A DNA stretch of 64,000 bases from assembly GCA_036677505.1 (NCBI GenBank), contig JAVBWK010000001.1:1-64000 (forward strand), written 5' to 3'. This document shows positions 16,821-26,032 of the stretch, piece after piece (position 1 is the first letter of the stretch; each line of letters begins with the position of its first letter). The DNA is from UBA2227 sp036677505 (lineage in GTDB: Bacteria; Bacillota_I; Bacilli_A; Erysipelotrichales; Erysipelotrichaceae). The notes beneath the pieces are model-generated. The model was not told where the DNA came from. It did not search any database and was given only the letters and a program-made list of their open reading frames with translations. The position numbers and the translations under genes are program-made.

Positions 16821-17945
16821 TATGATTCTTTCTATGAGTTCACTGTCGATGGGCAGGCCCGTGATTTCTGCCAAAGTTTCCTTCAGTCCTTTCGCAAGTA
16901 TCATTTCTTGAAGCTTAACAGCTTCAGTATCTTCAACCGAATCATAGTGTAATGCATTGGCAATGGCCTCAATCAAATGATCTGAAGATAATTCCATTCG
17001 GACACACTCTTTTAAAGGTTTAATGAAACGGTCATTTTCGGAAAGTTTGCGCAAGACACCACGTCCGACACGAACGACTTCATCGACCACATAAGGATTC
17101 TTAAATCGCTGAATAGTTTTAAGCATGTATTTTCTCTGTGCTTCCGGGTCAAATCCGTATCTTTTGATCAGGTAATCACTGGTTTCACTCAACACTCCGC
17201 TAACTAAAGTTTCGATTTGAGAATCCATGAGTGCTTCGGGAATCGTTACGAAACCTTTTCGATATGCCGCATATGCCACGGTCGCATGACCGGTATTGAC
17301 GGTAAAGAGTTTTCTTTCGATATACGCTTCCAGTCGGTCGGTAAAATGAACGCCTTCGATGTTCAAGGTTCCTTTGATTCCCTTAGTATCAATGACCCAT
17401 TCGTAGAAAGGTTCAACTTTGACTAACAACGGATCCTCGTTGACTTGGTTTGGAACGATACGATCGACTGCCGCATTCGGAAATCCTACCCACTGTTTAA
17501 AATATTGCTTAGCCTGATCGCTAAGTAAATCAAGTAAGGCTGTTTTTAGCTGATAGGATGCGCCGATCATATTCTCGCAGGCAATGATGTTTAAAAACGA
17601 TTCGATATGATTTTTTGCGCGATACTCGATCGTACTGACAAGTGTTTTTGCGATCATTGGTAAAATTGAGGGTCCGACGGCTGTAGTGATCAGTTCTGCC
17701 TGATTCAATGCTTCAATCGTTTCAGCAAGTTCATTTCGACTGTTGATACCGGTAACGTTTTTAACTGAGACAGACTCAACGGTCTCTCCGACAAGCTCGA
17801 CGACATATTTCTGACGCGATTTAAGCGCTTGAATCACTGTTTCATTGACATCCACGAAGGTCACAAAATAATCCGATTGCGTCAGCAGCAGTCCGATAAA
17901 TCCTCGTCCGATGTTTCCTGCCCCAAAATGCACTGCTTGTTTCAT
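16809..17945 (-). CDS. mtlD: Mannitol-1-phosphate 5-dehydrogenase
   Basis: A 378-residue NAD-dependent polyol dehydrogenase that interconverts mannitol 1-phosphate and fructose 6-phosphate. The N-terminal Rossmann motif is HFGAGNIGRGFIG (6-18). The long-chain dehydrogenase core shows FPNAAVDRIVP near 165 and KLFTVNTGHATVAY near 212-225, containing the substrate-binding Lys, Asn and His. SD AGGAGGG precedes the ATG. It is monocistronic: no mannitol PTS genes (mtlA, mtlF) are next to it, so uptake must be encoded elsewhere or mannitol is made for redox balance. Confidence 0.95.
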   Translation of the reverse strand: MKQAVHFGAGNIGRGFIGLLLTQSDYFVTFVDVNETVIQALKSRQKYVVELVGETVESVSVKNVTGINSRNELAETIEALNQAELITTAVGPSILPMIAKTLVSTIEYRAKNHIESFLNIIACENMIGASYQLKTALLDLLSDQAKQYFKQWVGFPNAAVDRIVPNQVNEDPLLVKVEPFYEWVIDTKGIKGTLNIEGVHFTDRLEAYIERKLFTVNTGHATVAYAAYRKGFVTIPEALMDSQIETLVSGVLSETSDYLIKRYGFDPEAQRKYMLKTIQRFKNPYVVDEVVRVGRGVLRKLSENDRFIKPLKECVRMELSSDHLIEAIANALHYDSVEDTEAVKLQEMILAKGLKETLAEITGLPIDSELIERIIKKY

Positions 17946-18097
17946 GGCTCGCCCTCCTGAATACGGTGTACTACAGTTTCATTATAGAGCGGGGTTTGTC
18001 CATCCGTTAGGCAAAGAAATTTAAGTTAATGTTGCCAAGATTGAATAATAATGCCAAATAATCTGAAAAATGATAGTATGATACTTGAGGTGTGACT

Positions 18098-18847
18098 ATG
18101 AACGAACGATTATTGAAACGACTGGATGATATGGGTGCTTCCTTGAGCAAACGTGATGAGACCCTTGGTTTGCTTGGATTGGGTTCGGTGGGTGTCGAAC
18201 TTCATAGACTTGACGAGTATTCAGATTTGGATTTCTTTTTGATCGTCAAAAAAAGAAGCAAGTCATTATACCTTGATTCCTTATTTTGGTTGGAGGACGT
18301 GTATCCGTTAAGTTACTTTTTCAGAAATACGGTGGATGGATATAAAATACTGTTTGCGGATGGGATATATGGGGAGTTTGCGGTGTTTGAGGAAGATGAA
18401 ATGGATGATATATCCTACAGTCAGGGCCGATGGATCTTTAAAAAATCCGATTGTGCCGTACCTTCCGTTCAACAGAAACCTTTCCCTCAGACGCAATCAA
18501 AATCGGTTGATTTTGCCATCAATGAACTTCTGACAAACCTTCTGGTCGGAATGATGCGTTACCGACGCGGTGAACGACTGGCGGCTTCACGAATGGTCGA
18601 AGTGTATGCACTTAATCAGCTGCTTAGCATTCTTTCTGCGATTTATGTCGAGGAGCCGGTCGTGGCTGATCCATTCAATTGTGAACGACGCATCGAACTG
18701 CGGTATCCTGCTTTCAGTATGAAACTGCCATTAATGGTTCAAGGATTGGAAAATGTTCCGGCATCGGTTGCACACTGTCTTGATTTTGTCTGTGCCCATT
18801 TTAAAGTCAATCCGGCGATTGAAGCCGAAATCAGAAAGTATCTATAG
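18098..18847 (+). CDS. Nucleotidyltransferase-domain protein
   Basis: A 249-residue cytoplasmic protein. The N-terminal half carries the nucleotidyltransferase signature LGLGSVGVE...EYSDLDFFLIV (about residues 24-50), where the Asp pair in SDLDF would bind the catalytic metals, as in aminoglycoside adenylyltransferase-like folds. The C-terminal half is helical. The substrate is unknown, and resistance should not be assumed. The ATG at 18098 is preferred over GTG at 18092 because SD GAGG is 7 bases before it. Confidence 0.7.
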   Translation: MNERLLKRLDDMGASLSKRDETLGLLGLGSVGVELHRLDEYSDLDFFLIVKKRSKSLYLDSLFWLEDVYPLSYFFRNTVDGYKILFADGIYGEFAVFEEDEMDDISYSQGRWIFKKSDCAVPSVQQKPFPQTQSKSVDFAINELLTNLLVGMMRYRRGERLAASRMVEVYALNQLLSILSAIYVEEPVVADPFNCERRIELRYPAFSMKLPLMVQGLENVPASVAHCLDFVCAHFKVNPAIEAEIRKYL

Positions 18848-19562
18848 GTCTCTTGCCCATTTTTTTAAAGCCGAAGAGAATCATCATATATACATAAAGG
18901 ATCGGAAATGCCGGCAATAGATAAAAGAAGTCGTACGGTATCCAAGAGGCAAGCAAGGCGAATGCAGGATTGGTCGGTGCCGACCAGTCTTTGATCGTGA
19001 AGAAATAGTTTGCTTTGATCTGAAAGTTCTGATACATAAATACATTGAACAAATGCAATGCACCGCCAATGACCAACACCATAATCGTCAGGTGTATGGC
19101 TTTCTTTACAGAGGGTTGAGGATCGTAGAGCTTCCAGTGTGCCATCATCAACGGTATAAGGAAAATCAGTCCATGGAATATATAGTATGAAATCGTCATT
19201 CCGGAGTAAACGATAGCATAATCATTGCTTGGAATCAGAATAGCTGCCAGAGCTCCGGGCAGACACAGGTAAAAAGCGAAGTCCATCAGTATCGTCTTTT
19301 TAAAAGTTAACGAGGCCGGAATCATAAATACGGCTATATTGCACAACTGCAAAGGCAATAACGTAAGAATGTGTGATCCGTAAATAAAGAAGTAGTACAG
19401 ATTCCAAACATAGGCGATGAAAATGATGGCGCATAGTATGTAAAGATATTTAGTTTTGGCATGATTACTTTTATTCCGATAAACATAAAAACTGACCGTC
19501 ACAAAAACAACGGTCAGCAGATAGTAGTTCATCAACGGGAAAACCGAGTAAATCGTTGCCAT
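18831..19562 (-). CDS. TIGR02206/YwaF-like integral membrane protein
   Basis: A 243-residue protein with about seven membrane helices. LLPLQLCNIAVFMIP, IPSNDYAIVYSGMTISYYIFHG and ANYFFTIKDWSAPTNP correspond to conserved stretches of the YwaF-type family of unknown function. It converges with the nucleotidyltransferase gene, overlapping it by 17 bases on the opposite strand. It lies 2 bases after the YxjI-like gene, so the two are co-transcribed. Confidence 0.75.
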   Translation of the reverse strand: MATIYSVFPLMNYYLLTVVFVTVSFYVYRNKSNHAKTKYLYILCAIIFIAYVWNLYYFFIYGSHILTLLPLQLCNIAVFMIPASLTFKKTILMDFAFYLCLPGALAAILIPSNDYAIVYSGMTISYYIFHGLIFLIPLMMAHWKLYDPQPSVKKAIHLTIMVLVIGGALHLFNVFMYQNFQIKANYFFTIKDWSAPTNPAFALLASWIPYDFFYLLPAFPILYVYMMILFGFKKMGKRPIDTF

Positions 19563-19564
19563 GA

Positions 19565-20059
19565 TCAGCGGCTGGACGAATTGGCGGCGGAGCGTTGTTG
19601 TGACATGACGGCGTCAATAGCCAAGACAACGGCCAGAGCATTGAGCTCATCTTGAGGATCGGCAATATCGAGGACATAGGTGTCTCCCCATGTCAGCCAC
19701 TCCTTTTTTATTGACACCACAACGCGCCCCTGATTAAGGATTTCATAATCGTGCGCCCAGAAGTTTCCGTTGACTTCCCAGTTTAAACCGAGAACGGCAT
19801 AACGAGGTTTGAGAAATGTGAACTCCTTTACGATTTCCGCAACTTGCAATTCATTCACAAAAACGAAAAATCTGGGAAGAAATGTCCATATCTTTTGCTG
19901 AATGAAAATACGTTCGATCTGGTTTGCATCATATACATGCAATTTCTTTCCGAGAGTGAATATTTCACCCTCCACAAAATAGCGGTCAGCCCCGGTTTCA
20001 TCTTTAACTGTAAACTTGTCATTAAATGAAAAAACTTTTTGCTTGATAAATAATTTCAT
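19565..20059 (-). CDS. LURP-one-related (YxjI/Tubby-like fold) protein
   Basis: A 164-residue soluble protein of the LURP-one/YxjI family: MKLFIKQKVFSFNDKFTVKDETG, then YFVEGEIFTLGKKLHVYD and a central FVNELQVAEIVKEFTFLKPRYAV. The fold is a beta barrel like the Tubby C-terminal domain; the function in bacteria is unknown, with lipid or membrane association suspected. The last 20 residues are a variable tail. It shares an operon with the YwaF-like membrane protein. Confidence 0.8.
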   Translation of the reverse strand: MKLFIKQKVFSFNDKFTVKDETGADRYFVEGEIFTLGKKLHVYDANQIERIFIQQKIWTFLPRFFVFVNELQVAEIVKEFTFLKPRYAVLGLNWEVNGNFWAHDYEILNQGRVVVSIKKEWLTWGDTYVLDIADPQDELNALAVVLAIDAVMSQQRSAANSSSR

Positions 20060-20194
20060 GATCGGCCCTTTCTCTGCTATAGTATGATTTTACACGTTCG
20101 TACGGTAAATGTCATCTTTATTTCAACAGATGGCTATACACAAGGACTTGAAAAAGTGATATAGTGAATGCGCAACACAGAACAGGAGAGTCCT

Positions 20195-21547
20195 ATGAAA
20201 ATCAGAGTCAATATGCTTTCCAGTGCAGATGCGGTTGAGGGTCAGGGAGTCGGAAGTGCCTATCTTGAATTAATCAGTTTACTAAAACAAGAGGCTTATC
20301 ATGCCATTGATCTGACGATCAATGAGTCAGGATATTTTGATATCAACCATATTCATACGATCGATCCGATGAATTTCTATAAAATCAAGATGCACCGCGG
20401 AGCAAACATCATGGCTGTACATTTCTTACCTCATACATTGGAGGGATCGATTGACTTGCCTCGGTTTATTTTCGCCGGACTGAAGCTTTATATTATTGAT
20501 TTCTATAAAAGCGCGGATTATCTGGTGGTCGTAAATCCGATATTTATTCAGGAACTGGTGCAGTTGGGCATTCCGAGACAACGGATACGTTATATTCCCA
20601 ATTATGTATCAAAAGATAAGTTTTTTGCTTATGAGACTGAGCAAAGAGATGAAGTCCGCGCAAAGTACGGTATCTCGAAAGATGATTTCGTGGTCATCGG
20701 GGTCGGTCAGGTACAGATGCGCAAGGGCGTCGTGGATTTCGTTGAGGTTGCCAAGCAATGCCCTCAGGTCAAATTTTTGTGGTGTGGCGGATTTTCTTTT
20801 GGAGCTATTACTGATGGCTATCATGAATTGAAGGCGGTCATGGATCATCATCCGGACAATGTCAGATTTTTAGGCATAATCCCCCGGGAGAATATGAATG
20901 AGATATACAATGTCAGCGATATGCTTTTTATGCCTTCGTATAATGAGTTGTTTCCGATGGCTATTTTAGAGGCATGCAATCTGCACAAACCTCTGTTATT
21001 AAGAGATTTGGATTTGTATCAGGATATACTTTTCGACTCCTATCTTAAAGCCGACAGTAATGAAGAGTTTAAGAAGATCATCTGCGATTTAAGTCATGAT
21101 CGTGAGTATTATGCTAAGGCCATGGACTACTCAGCCAAAATCAGTACTTACTACTCGAAAGAACATGTCTTGAAGCAATGGCTGGACTTCTACCGTGAAG
21201 TATATGACCGTTCTTATGCGGATATCAAGAAGGTGAAAGTAGATGCTGAGGATTTTGATAAGATTCTTGGTAAAAAGAAGCGGATGTTGGTTCTTGATCA
21301 TCGGCATTATGCCAACAGTATTTACCTTTTAAGTCAACCGTTAACAATTATTGATCGGTTTAATAAAGACCGGGTGATCGGTGTTAACATCGTTGACTTC
21401 AATGAGTTTGATTATCTTGATGAAGAAACAGCGTTGGATGTTTTGATTAAGAATCAGGATAAACTGAACTTATCCGGGAAGGACTTATATAAGTTCAGTA
21501 AAAAGAAGGAGTTTGCGTTGTTAGAATTTGATCTTATATCTGAATGA
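20195..21547 (+). CDS. Glycosyltransferase, GT4 type, possibly glycolipid
   Basis: A 450-residue GT-B enzyme. The N-terminal MKIRVNMLSSADAVEGQGVGSAYLEL carries the acceptor-side glycine loop. The C-terminal donor domain has the GVGQVQMRKGVVDFVEVAK turn and MPSYNELFPMAILEAC, the E-x7-E region of GT4 retaining enzymes. Start and GQGVGSAYLE resemble the second glucolipid galactosyl- or glucosyltransferase (LafB-like) of Gram-positives, so it may build diglycosyl diacylglycerol; this is inference. ATG 20195 is chosen for its SD AGGAG. About 100 C-terminal residues extend beyond the core. Confidence 0.8.
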   Translation: MKIRVNMLSSADAVEGQGVGSAYLELISLLKQEAYHAIDLTINESGYFDINHIHTIDPMNFYKIKMHRGANIMAVHFLPHTLEGSIDLPRFIFAGLKLYIIDFYKSADYLVVVNPIFIQELVQLGIPRQRIRYIPNYVSKDKFFAYETEQRDEVRAKYGISKDDFVVIGVGQVQMRKGVVDFVEVAKQCPQVKFLWCGGFSFGAITDGYHELKAVMDHHPDNVRFLGIIPRENMNEIYNVSDMLFMPSYNELFPMAILEACNLHKPLLLRDLDLYQDILFDSYLKADSNEEFKKIICDLSHDREYYAKAMDYSAKISTYYSKEHVLKQWLDFYREVYDRSYADIKKVKVDAEDFDKILGKKKRMLVLDHRHYANSIYLLSQPLTIIDRFNKDRVIGVNIVDFNEFDYLDEETALDVLIKNQDKLNLSGKDLYKFSKKKEFALLEFDLISE

Positions 21548-21570
21548 CCGCGATTTCGCGGTTTTCTTTC
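21547..21570 (+). terminator. Terminator after glycosyltransferase
   Basis: Stem ACCGCG / CGCGGT with loop ATTT, followed by TTTCTTTC, immediately after the TGA stop. Confidence 0.8.
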
Positions 21571-21632
21571 GGTCAAATCAAATTGAAAGAAAGCATTATT
21601 GTGCTATACTCGAAAAGAAGTGAGGGAACAAT

Positions 21633-22112
21633 ATGATCAGTGAAGCACTCCATTTATTGAAAAGCAGAAAAATGTTGCTCCAAGGGGCTGCATTCTTTAC
21701 ATTCTTTATGATCATCTATACGATGATCGACGGATTCAATCTCAGTTACGCCGCTATGGCTGAATTATATGGTTTCTACCTTGTTTTGACTAATATATTC
21801 TTAAATGTACTGATGGCCGGGTTGAGTGCTTTCCTGCTCAATCTTAGCACAGCCATGGCTGCGCTCAAAGGGAAGGAAAGCAAAGGTTCAAATCTAAGTT
21901 TCTTATCCGTTCTCTTTGGGATTCTGACCTACGGTTGTACTCCGTGTGTGATTGCATTCTTTGCCAGCGTCGGAATCGCGTTTTCGGTCATCGCACTGCC
22001 ATTAGCCGGGTTGCCTTATAAGTTTATTTCACTCCTTCTGATCGTAATCGGCATCTTCTGGACCTTGCGTGAAATCAGGGTCGGGCAATGCAAAGTAAAT
22101 TACTCAAAATAA
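21633..22112 (+). CDS. Membrane protein with GCTPC motif, family not recognised
   Basis: A 159-residue protein with four membrane helices (about 14-32, 44-68, 84-108 and 113-145). Inside the third is YGCTPCVIAFFASVG: two Cys separated by Thr-Pro at a membrane edge, which hints at a thiol or metal role but is not diagnostic. SD GTGAGGGA lies upstream of the ATG. It stands alone between two terminators. Confidence 0.7.
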   Translation: MISEALHLLKSRKMLLQGAAFFTFFMIIYTMIDGFNLSYAAMAELYGFYLVLTNIFLNVLMAGLSAFLLNLSTAMAALKGKESKGSNLSFLSVLFGILTYGCTPCVIAFFASVGIAFSVIALPLAGLPYKFISLLLIVIGIFWTLREIRVGQCKVNYSK

Positions 22113-22113
22113 A

Positions 22114-22140
22114 ACCACTTCGATTGAAGTGGTCTTTTTT
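22114..22140. terminator. Bidirectional terminator
   Basis: Stem ACCACTTC / GAAGTGGT with loop GATT (22114-22121, 22126-22133). CTTTTTT follows on the plus strand and TTTTATTTT on the minus strand, so it serves both converging genes. Confidence 0.85.
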
Positions 22141-23549
22141 CATTTAGTCGGAATATAAAGATCGGGTGGAGTCGTTACTGACATTACTTCCCCTGTGACT
22201 TTCTTGTCTGAGTATACATAGGTCACTGTCACATAGTATGTTTCGTTGGCTGACAGATACTCACCAACATCTCCGCCATTGTATGAAGTCTTGTTATCAA
22301 TCGTCCAATAGTTTTTGTATGGATCCGTGATCCATACCAGATATCCGTCATCCGGATAAGATGGCGTCGGGTTATTCTTTGAGATAACTACTTTATATCC
22401 CTGCAGGGTACTGTGGGTTTCTTTTGTCCAGCTTAACTTAATGACTCCCTCGGCGATACTGGCATTGACATCTATGCTTTCCGGGGCAAGTGTCGGTTCG
22501 CTTCCAGGCACGGTCAACATCGCAGGTGTTTTTACAAGCACCGCCGGAGTCGTGACTTTTGAATCTTTGTAAATATACGTGATACTGAAATAATATTCTG
22601 TATCCGGCAATAAATATCCTTCTACATCTCCGCCATTATACATAGTCTTATTATCAACATATACGTAATTGCTGTTTCGATCGGTAATCCATTTGAGATA
22701 TCCGTCGTCCGGATATGAAGGTGTCGGATTATTCTTAGAGATGACGACTTTATAACCTTCAAGTTGTGAACTCAGCTCTTTTGTCCAGATGAGTTTCAGA
22801 CCGGCATCTTTGAGATAAACGTCCAGTTTCAGATTTTCGGGTGGAAGCGGCGCAGACTCGCCAGAGGTGAATGTGGAAGGTGTTTTAAACTTGACCACAT
22901 TGCTTGTCACTTTTTTGTCTTTGTAAATATAAGTGACCGCGAAGTAATAGTAGGTATCCGCAGCTAAGTAACCGCCGATATCACCGCCGCTGTACGCCTT
23001 GGAGTTATCGAGAATCCATCCGGTCGTATAACGATCCGTAATATAAACCAGATAGCCGTTGTCCGGATAGGACGGAGTAGCATCGGCTTTGGATATTACG
23101 ATCTTGTATCCTTGAAAGTTATCTGATGTATCTTTGGTCCATATCAGTTTCAGTGCCGTTTCTTTTGAGTAAACTTCAAGTTTCGGTCCGGTCGGTACCG
23201 TAGGCTTAGGCTCTACCGGTTTCGGATCGACCGGTTTGGGTTCCTCCGGTTTGACCTCTTCCTCAGGATCGGTCTTTGGATCTTCCTCTTTTTCCTCTAT
23301 GACCGGAGGTTCTTTCTCCTGTTCTTCGATCTGCTCTTTCAGTTCGTTAATTTCCTTTTCTAATTGAGCAATCTTATCGTCCTGATTTTCAACTTTCCCT
23401 AACAGTGTGCTTACCATCTGAAAGATATCAATCTCCCCTGCAGTGACAGTCTTTACGAAAATCGGGCTCAAAAAAGCAGTCAGCATTATGGCGGTGGCGA
23501 TCAGTGCTATGCGCACTTTCTTGCTTAGATTTCTGAATTTATTCTTCAT
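22140..23549 (-). CDS. Secreted or anchored protein with coiled coil, Pro-rich stalk and three FN3-like repeats
   Basis: A 469-residue exported protein. After a basic start and a hydrophobic helix (about 14-38) comes a coiled coil (about 50-75, QDDKIAQLEKEINELKEQIEEQEKE), then an acidic and Pro-rich stalk with repeated EPKPVDPKPV units (about 80-122). Three homologous modules of about 110 residues follow, each with LxWTK, GYKVVISK...TPSYPDDGYL.WITD, YNGGDVxGYL and YYF.VTYxYKDKKVT. The layout is fibronectin III-like. ATG 23549 is chosen because SD AAAGGAG is 7 bases away. No LPXTG sorting signal is present, so retention probably depends on the uncleaved helix. Confidence 0.82.
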   Translation of the reverse strand: MKNKFRNLSKKVRIALIATAIMLTAFLSPIFVKTVTAGEIDIFQMVSTLLGKVENQDDKIAQLEKEINELKEQIEEQEKEPPVIEEKEEDPKTDPEEEVKPEEPKPVDPKPVEPKPTVPTGPKLEVYSKETALKLIWTKDTSDNFQGYKIVISKADATPSYPDNGYLVYITDRYTTGWILDNSKAYSGGDIGGYLAADTYYYFAVTYIYKDKKVTSNVVKFKTPSTFTSGESAPLPPENLKLDVYLKDAGLKLIWTKELSSQLEGYKVVISKNNPTPSYPDDGYLKWITDRNSNYVYVDNKTMYNGGDVEGYLLPDTEYYFSITYIYKDSKVTTPAVLVKTPAMLTVPGSEPTLAPESIDVNASIAEGVIKLSWTKETHSTLQGYKVVISKNNPTPSYPDDGYLVWITDPYKNYWTIDNKTSYNGGDVGEYLSANETYYVTVTYVYSDKKVTGEVMSVTTPPDLYIPTK

Positions 23550-23696
23550 GTTCATGCTCCTTTGGATGTAAATATCATCCAAATAAAATATATTCCTATT
23601 TACCATATCGTATCACTTTTATGGAATTTTTAAAGAAAAAGTTGATGTCAAAACATGACAAATAAGTCACTGATTCCAACGGTTTTCATGACGAAA

Positions 23697-23718
23697 AAAC
23701 CACTTTTTCAAGTGGTTT
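23697..23718 (-). terminator. Terminator of the nqr operon
   Basis: Stem AAACCACTT / AAGTGGTTT with loop TTTC, followed on the minus strand by TTT. It lies 5 bases after the nqrF stop. Confidence 0.8.
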
Positions 23719-23722
23719 CTGT

Positions 23723-24808
23723 TTATGAGAATTTATCGAAGAAAACGTGCTCGTCTTGGATGTCGTGTTTCTTCAGTACCTTGATACAGGCATTGATCAT
23801 CCCCGGAGATCCGCAAAGATAGGCTTCCGCTTCCTTTAGGTCACCGGTCATACGGTCGACGACATCAGTAATCAAACCGACTTCTCCTGTCCAGTTTTCT
23901 TCGGGTTTCGGCTCTGACAGTGCAGGGATGTATTGAAAGTTCGGAAAGTCTTTTGATAGTTGCATAAACTCTTCGGTGTAGAACAAATCTTTCGTGGTTC
24001 TTGCCCCAAAGAAATATTTCACTTTGCGAGGCATACCTCTGTCACGAAGATAATGCAGGATCGATCGGATCGGAGCTTTTCCGGATCCACCAGCAATACA
24101 GATGATATCGCGATCGGAATCTTCCTGAAGATAGAAATGGCCAAAGGGACCGGTAACGATGATCTTATCACCCATTTCCAATGCTTTGTGTACGAATGTC
24201 GTTGCCTGACCATTGGGAACCATACGGATGATCATTTCCAAATGATCCTTGTCCTTTGGATTGGAGGCCATGGAGTAAGCACGGATGACCTCGATGCCCG
24301 GGACACGGATTTGAGCATATTGACCGGGTTTAAAATCGATCTGCTCGCCCTCTTTCAATTTAAAGCGGACCAATTTAATGTCATATGTAAGATCCTCGAT
24401 ATAATCGACAACCGTTTCATATTCCTTCGCACTCAGCAGTTCTTCAGGAATTTCAATTTTCATATCTCCGCGGACTTTGACTTGGCAAGACAACCGTACT
24501 CCACTGTCTCGTTCTTCTTGACTGAGAAAGGGTTCTTCGGTTGGCTTGATCTCGCCATCACCCCCCTCTATCAATCGGAATTTACACATTCCGCAGGTCG
24601 CTTTACCACCGCATGCAGATGGCAAGAAGACTTTGTTTGCACTGAGAGACACCAGTACACTGTCATCGCCGACGACAGGAATCTGAGTTTCCTGATTGAT
24701 GGTGATCATTTTCTCACCACCGCCACCCATCAGCTTGTCCACCAGGATCAAAATAAAGGTAATGGCTAATAATATTCCGATCAGTACGATTGGTACATAA
24801 ATATTCAT
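23723..24808 (-). CDS. nqrF: NQR subunit F: NADH dehydrogenase with 2Fe-2S and FAD
   Basis: A 361-residue NADH-oxidising subunit. An N-terminal membrane helix (3-23) is followed by a plant-type 2Fe-2S ferredoxin domain with C66, C72, C75 and C108 (C-x5-C-x2-C-x32-C). Then comes a ferredoxin-NADP reductase-like part: FAD motif RAYSMASNP near 178 and NADH-binding IAGGSGKAPIRSIL near 243, with a C-terminal FFDKFS end. This is NqrF rather than RnfC or RnfB. It is shorter than the Vibrio protein (about 407), mainly in loops. It is the last gene, 9 bases after nqrE. Confidence 0.93.
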   Translation of the reverse strand: MNIYVPIVLIGILLAITFILILVDKLMGGGGEKMITINQETQIPVVGDDSVLVSLSANKVFLPSACGGKATCGMCKFRLIEGGDGEIKPTEEPFLSQEERDSGVRLSCQVKVRGDMKIEIPEELLSAKEYETVVDYIEDLTYDIKLVRFKLKEGEQIDFKPGQYAQIRVPGIEVIRAYSMASNPKDKDHLEMIIRMVPNGQATTFVHKALEMGDKIIVTGPFGHFYLQEDSDRDIICIAGGSGKAPIRSILHYLRDRGMPRKVKYFFGARTTKDLFYTEEFMQLSKDFPNFQYIPALSEPKPEENWTGEVGLITDVVDRMTGDLKEAEAYLCGSPGMINACIKVLKKHDIQDEHVFFDKFS

Positions 24809-24817
24809 GGTAACCTC

Positions 24818-25396
24818 CTAAAAGCTCAACCCGGTAAATCCCAGAAACGCAAGTGACAGGATCCCGAGGATAATAAATACGATGCCCTTGCCAACCAAAC
24901 CTTTGGGCACATCACTTTGAATGACTGCCATCTTTTCGCGAACACCGGCGACAATGATGATTGCCATCATCCAGCCTAAGGATGACGCAAAGGAGAAGGT
25001 CGCGGTTTCAAGGAAATTGTAGTTACGGTTAACAAAGAAAAGCGAAACAGCCAAGACCACGCAGTTGACTGTGATCAGTGGCAGGAAAATACCGAAGGAA
25101 GCATGGATCTTAGGCAAATATTTCTCAATGAAGATTTCTAAAATTTGTACGGTTGCGGCGATCGTGATGATAAATACCAACAGTGACAAGTTTGTTGTGT
25201 CGGTGGCTTTCAATAGCAGATAGATCGGGTAGTTGATGATGCCTGTCAATGTTACGACGATGACAACGGCCAACCCCATACCACGGGCATTTTTCACGTT
25301 GGTCGAAATGGCAATCAACGGGCACATACCCAAAATAAAGGTAAATGCGATGTTGTTATTTAGTAAAGATGAAATAAAGAGATCAGTTAAGTTCAT
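24818..25396 (-). CDS. nqrE: NQR subunit E (RnfA homologue)
   Basis: A 192-residue protein with six membrane helices. FILGMCPLIAISTNVKNA and FGIFLPLITVNCVVL hold the conserved Cys residues that ligate the membrane 2Fe-2S centre shared with NqrD. The VAGVREKM and SDVPKGLVGKGI stretches favour NqrE over RnfA. It is co-transcribed with nqrD (11 bases apart) and nqrF. Confidence 0.92.
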   Translation of the reverse strand: MNLTDLFISSLLNNNIAFTFILGMCPLIAISTNVKNARGMGLAVVIVVTLTGIINYPIYLLLKATDTTNLSLLVFIITIAATVQILEIFIEKYLPKIHASFGIFLPLITVNCVVLAVSLFFVNRNYNFLETATFSFASSLGWMMAIIIVAGVREKMAVIQSDVPKGLVGKGIVFIILGILSLAFLGFTGLSF

Positions 25397-25407
25397 ATGG
25401 GCCTCCC

Positions 25408-26031
25408 TTATACGGTTTCATAATAGTGGATCCACTCGCGGATCAACCATATGAACAGACCGAGAACAAAGAAACCGCCCGGAGCCAAGGCCATCACTGC
25501 CCAAGTCGGGAATGTCGTAGGCATAATCTGAATATTAAGTAAAGTACCGAAGGCCAATAACTCGCGGATGACTGATACCATCAACAATACAAAAGTGTAT
25601 CCCATACCGCTGGCAAAACCGTCAATCAATGAATATCTTACCGGATTACGGACGGCGAAGGCTTCTGCCCGTCCCATGACGATACAGTTGGTAATGATCA
25701 GTCCGACGTATGCGCCAAGCGCTTTACTGATGGCTGGGAAATAGGCGGCTAGAAACATTTGTACGGCAATAACGAAGGTTGAGATGATGACCATGTAGGT
25801 AACCATGCGTACTTTCGAAGGTATGAAATTACGGATAGCCGCAACCGCAGCGGAACTGGCCATAACGACAAAGGTTACACCCAGACCCATGGCAATCGCG
25901 TTTTCCACTTTATTGGTGACGGCCAATGAACTGCAAATCCCCAATACAGCAACAACGACTGGGTTGTTACGGGAGACGCCGTCTTTCATGATGTTATACC
26001 ACTTGGTATATTTTAACCGGATAAGTTTCAT
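25408..26031 (-). CDS. nqrD: NQR subunit D (RnfE homologue)
   Basis: A 207-residue protein with six membrane helices. The NPVVVAVLGICSSLAVTNKVENA and VGLIITNCIVMGRAEAFA segments match NqrD very closely and supply the remaining Fe-S cysteines. It forms the antiparallel NqrD-NqrE core. It starts 1 base after nqrC ends. Confidence 0.93.
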   Translation of the reverse strand: MKLIRLKYTKWYNIMKDGVSRNNPVVVAVLGICSSLAVTNKVENAIAMGLGVTFVVMASSAAVAAIRNFIPSKVRMVTYMVIISTFVIAVQMFLAAYFPAISKALGAYVGLIITNCIVMGRAEAFAVRNPVRYSLIDGFASGMGYTFVLLMVSVIRELLAFGTLLNIQIMPTTFPTWAVMALAPGGFFVLGLFIWLIREWIHYYETV

Positions 26032-26032
26032 A

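Noticed and set aside
18098..18847. Aminoglycoside resistance gene
   Set aside because: Only the general nucleotidyltransferase motif is present; no substrate-specific features or mobile context.
23960..24769. Open frame of 269 codons on the plus strand
   Set aside because: It lies fully antisense to nqrF, has no SD and encodes a His/Phe-rich sequence unlike any family; a shadow of the real gene.
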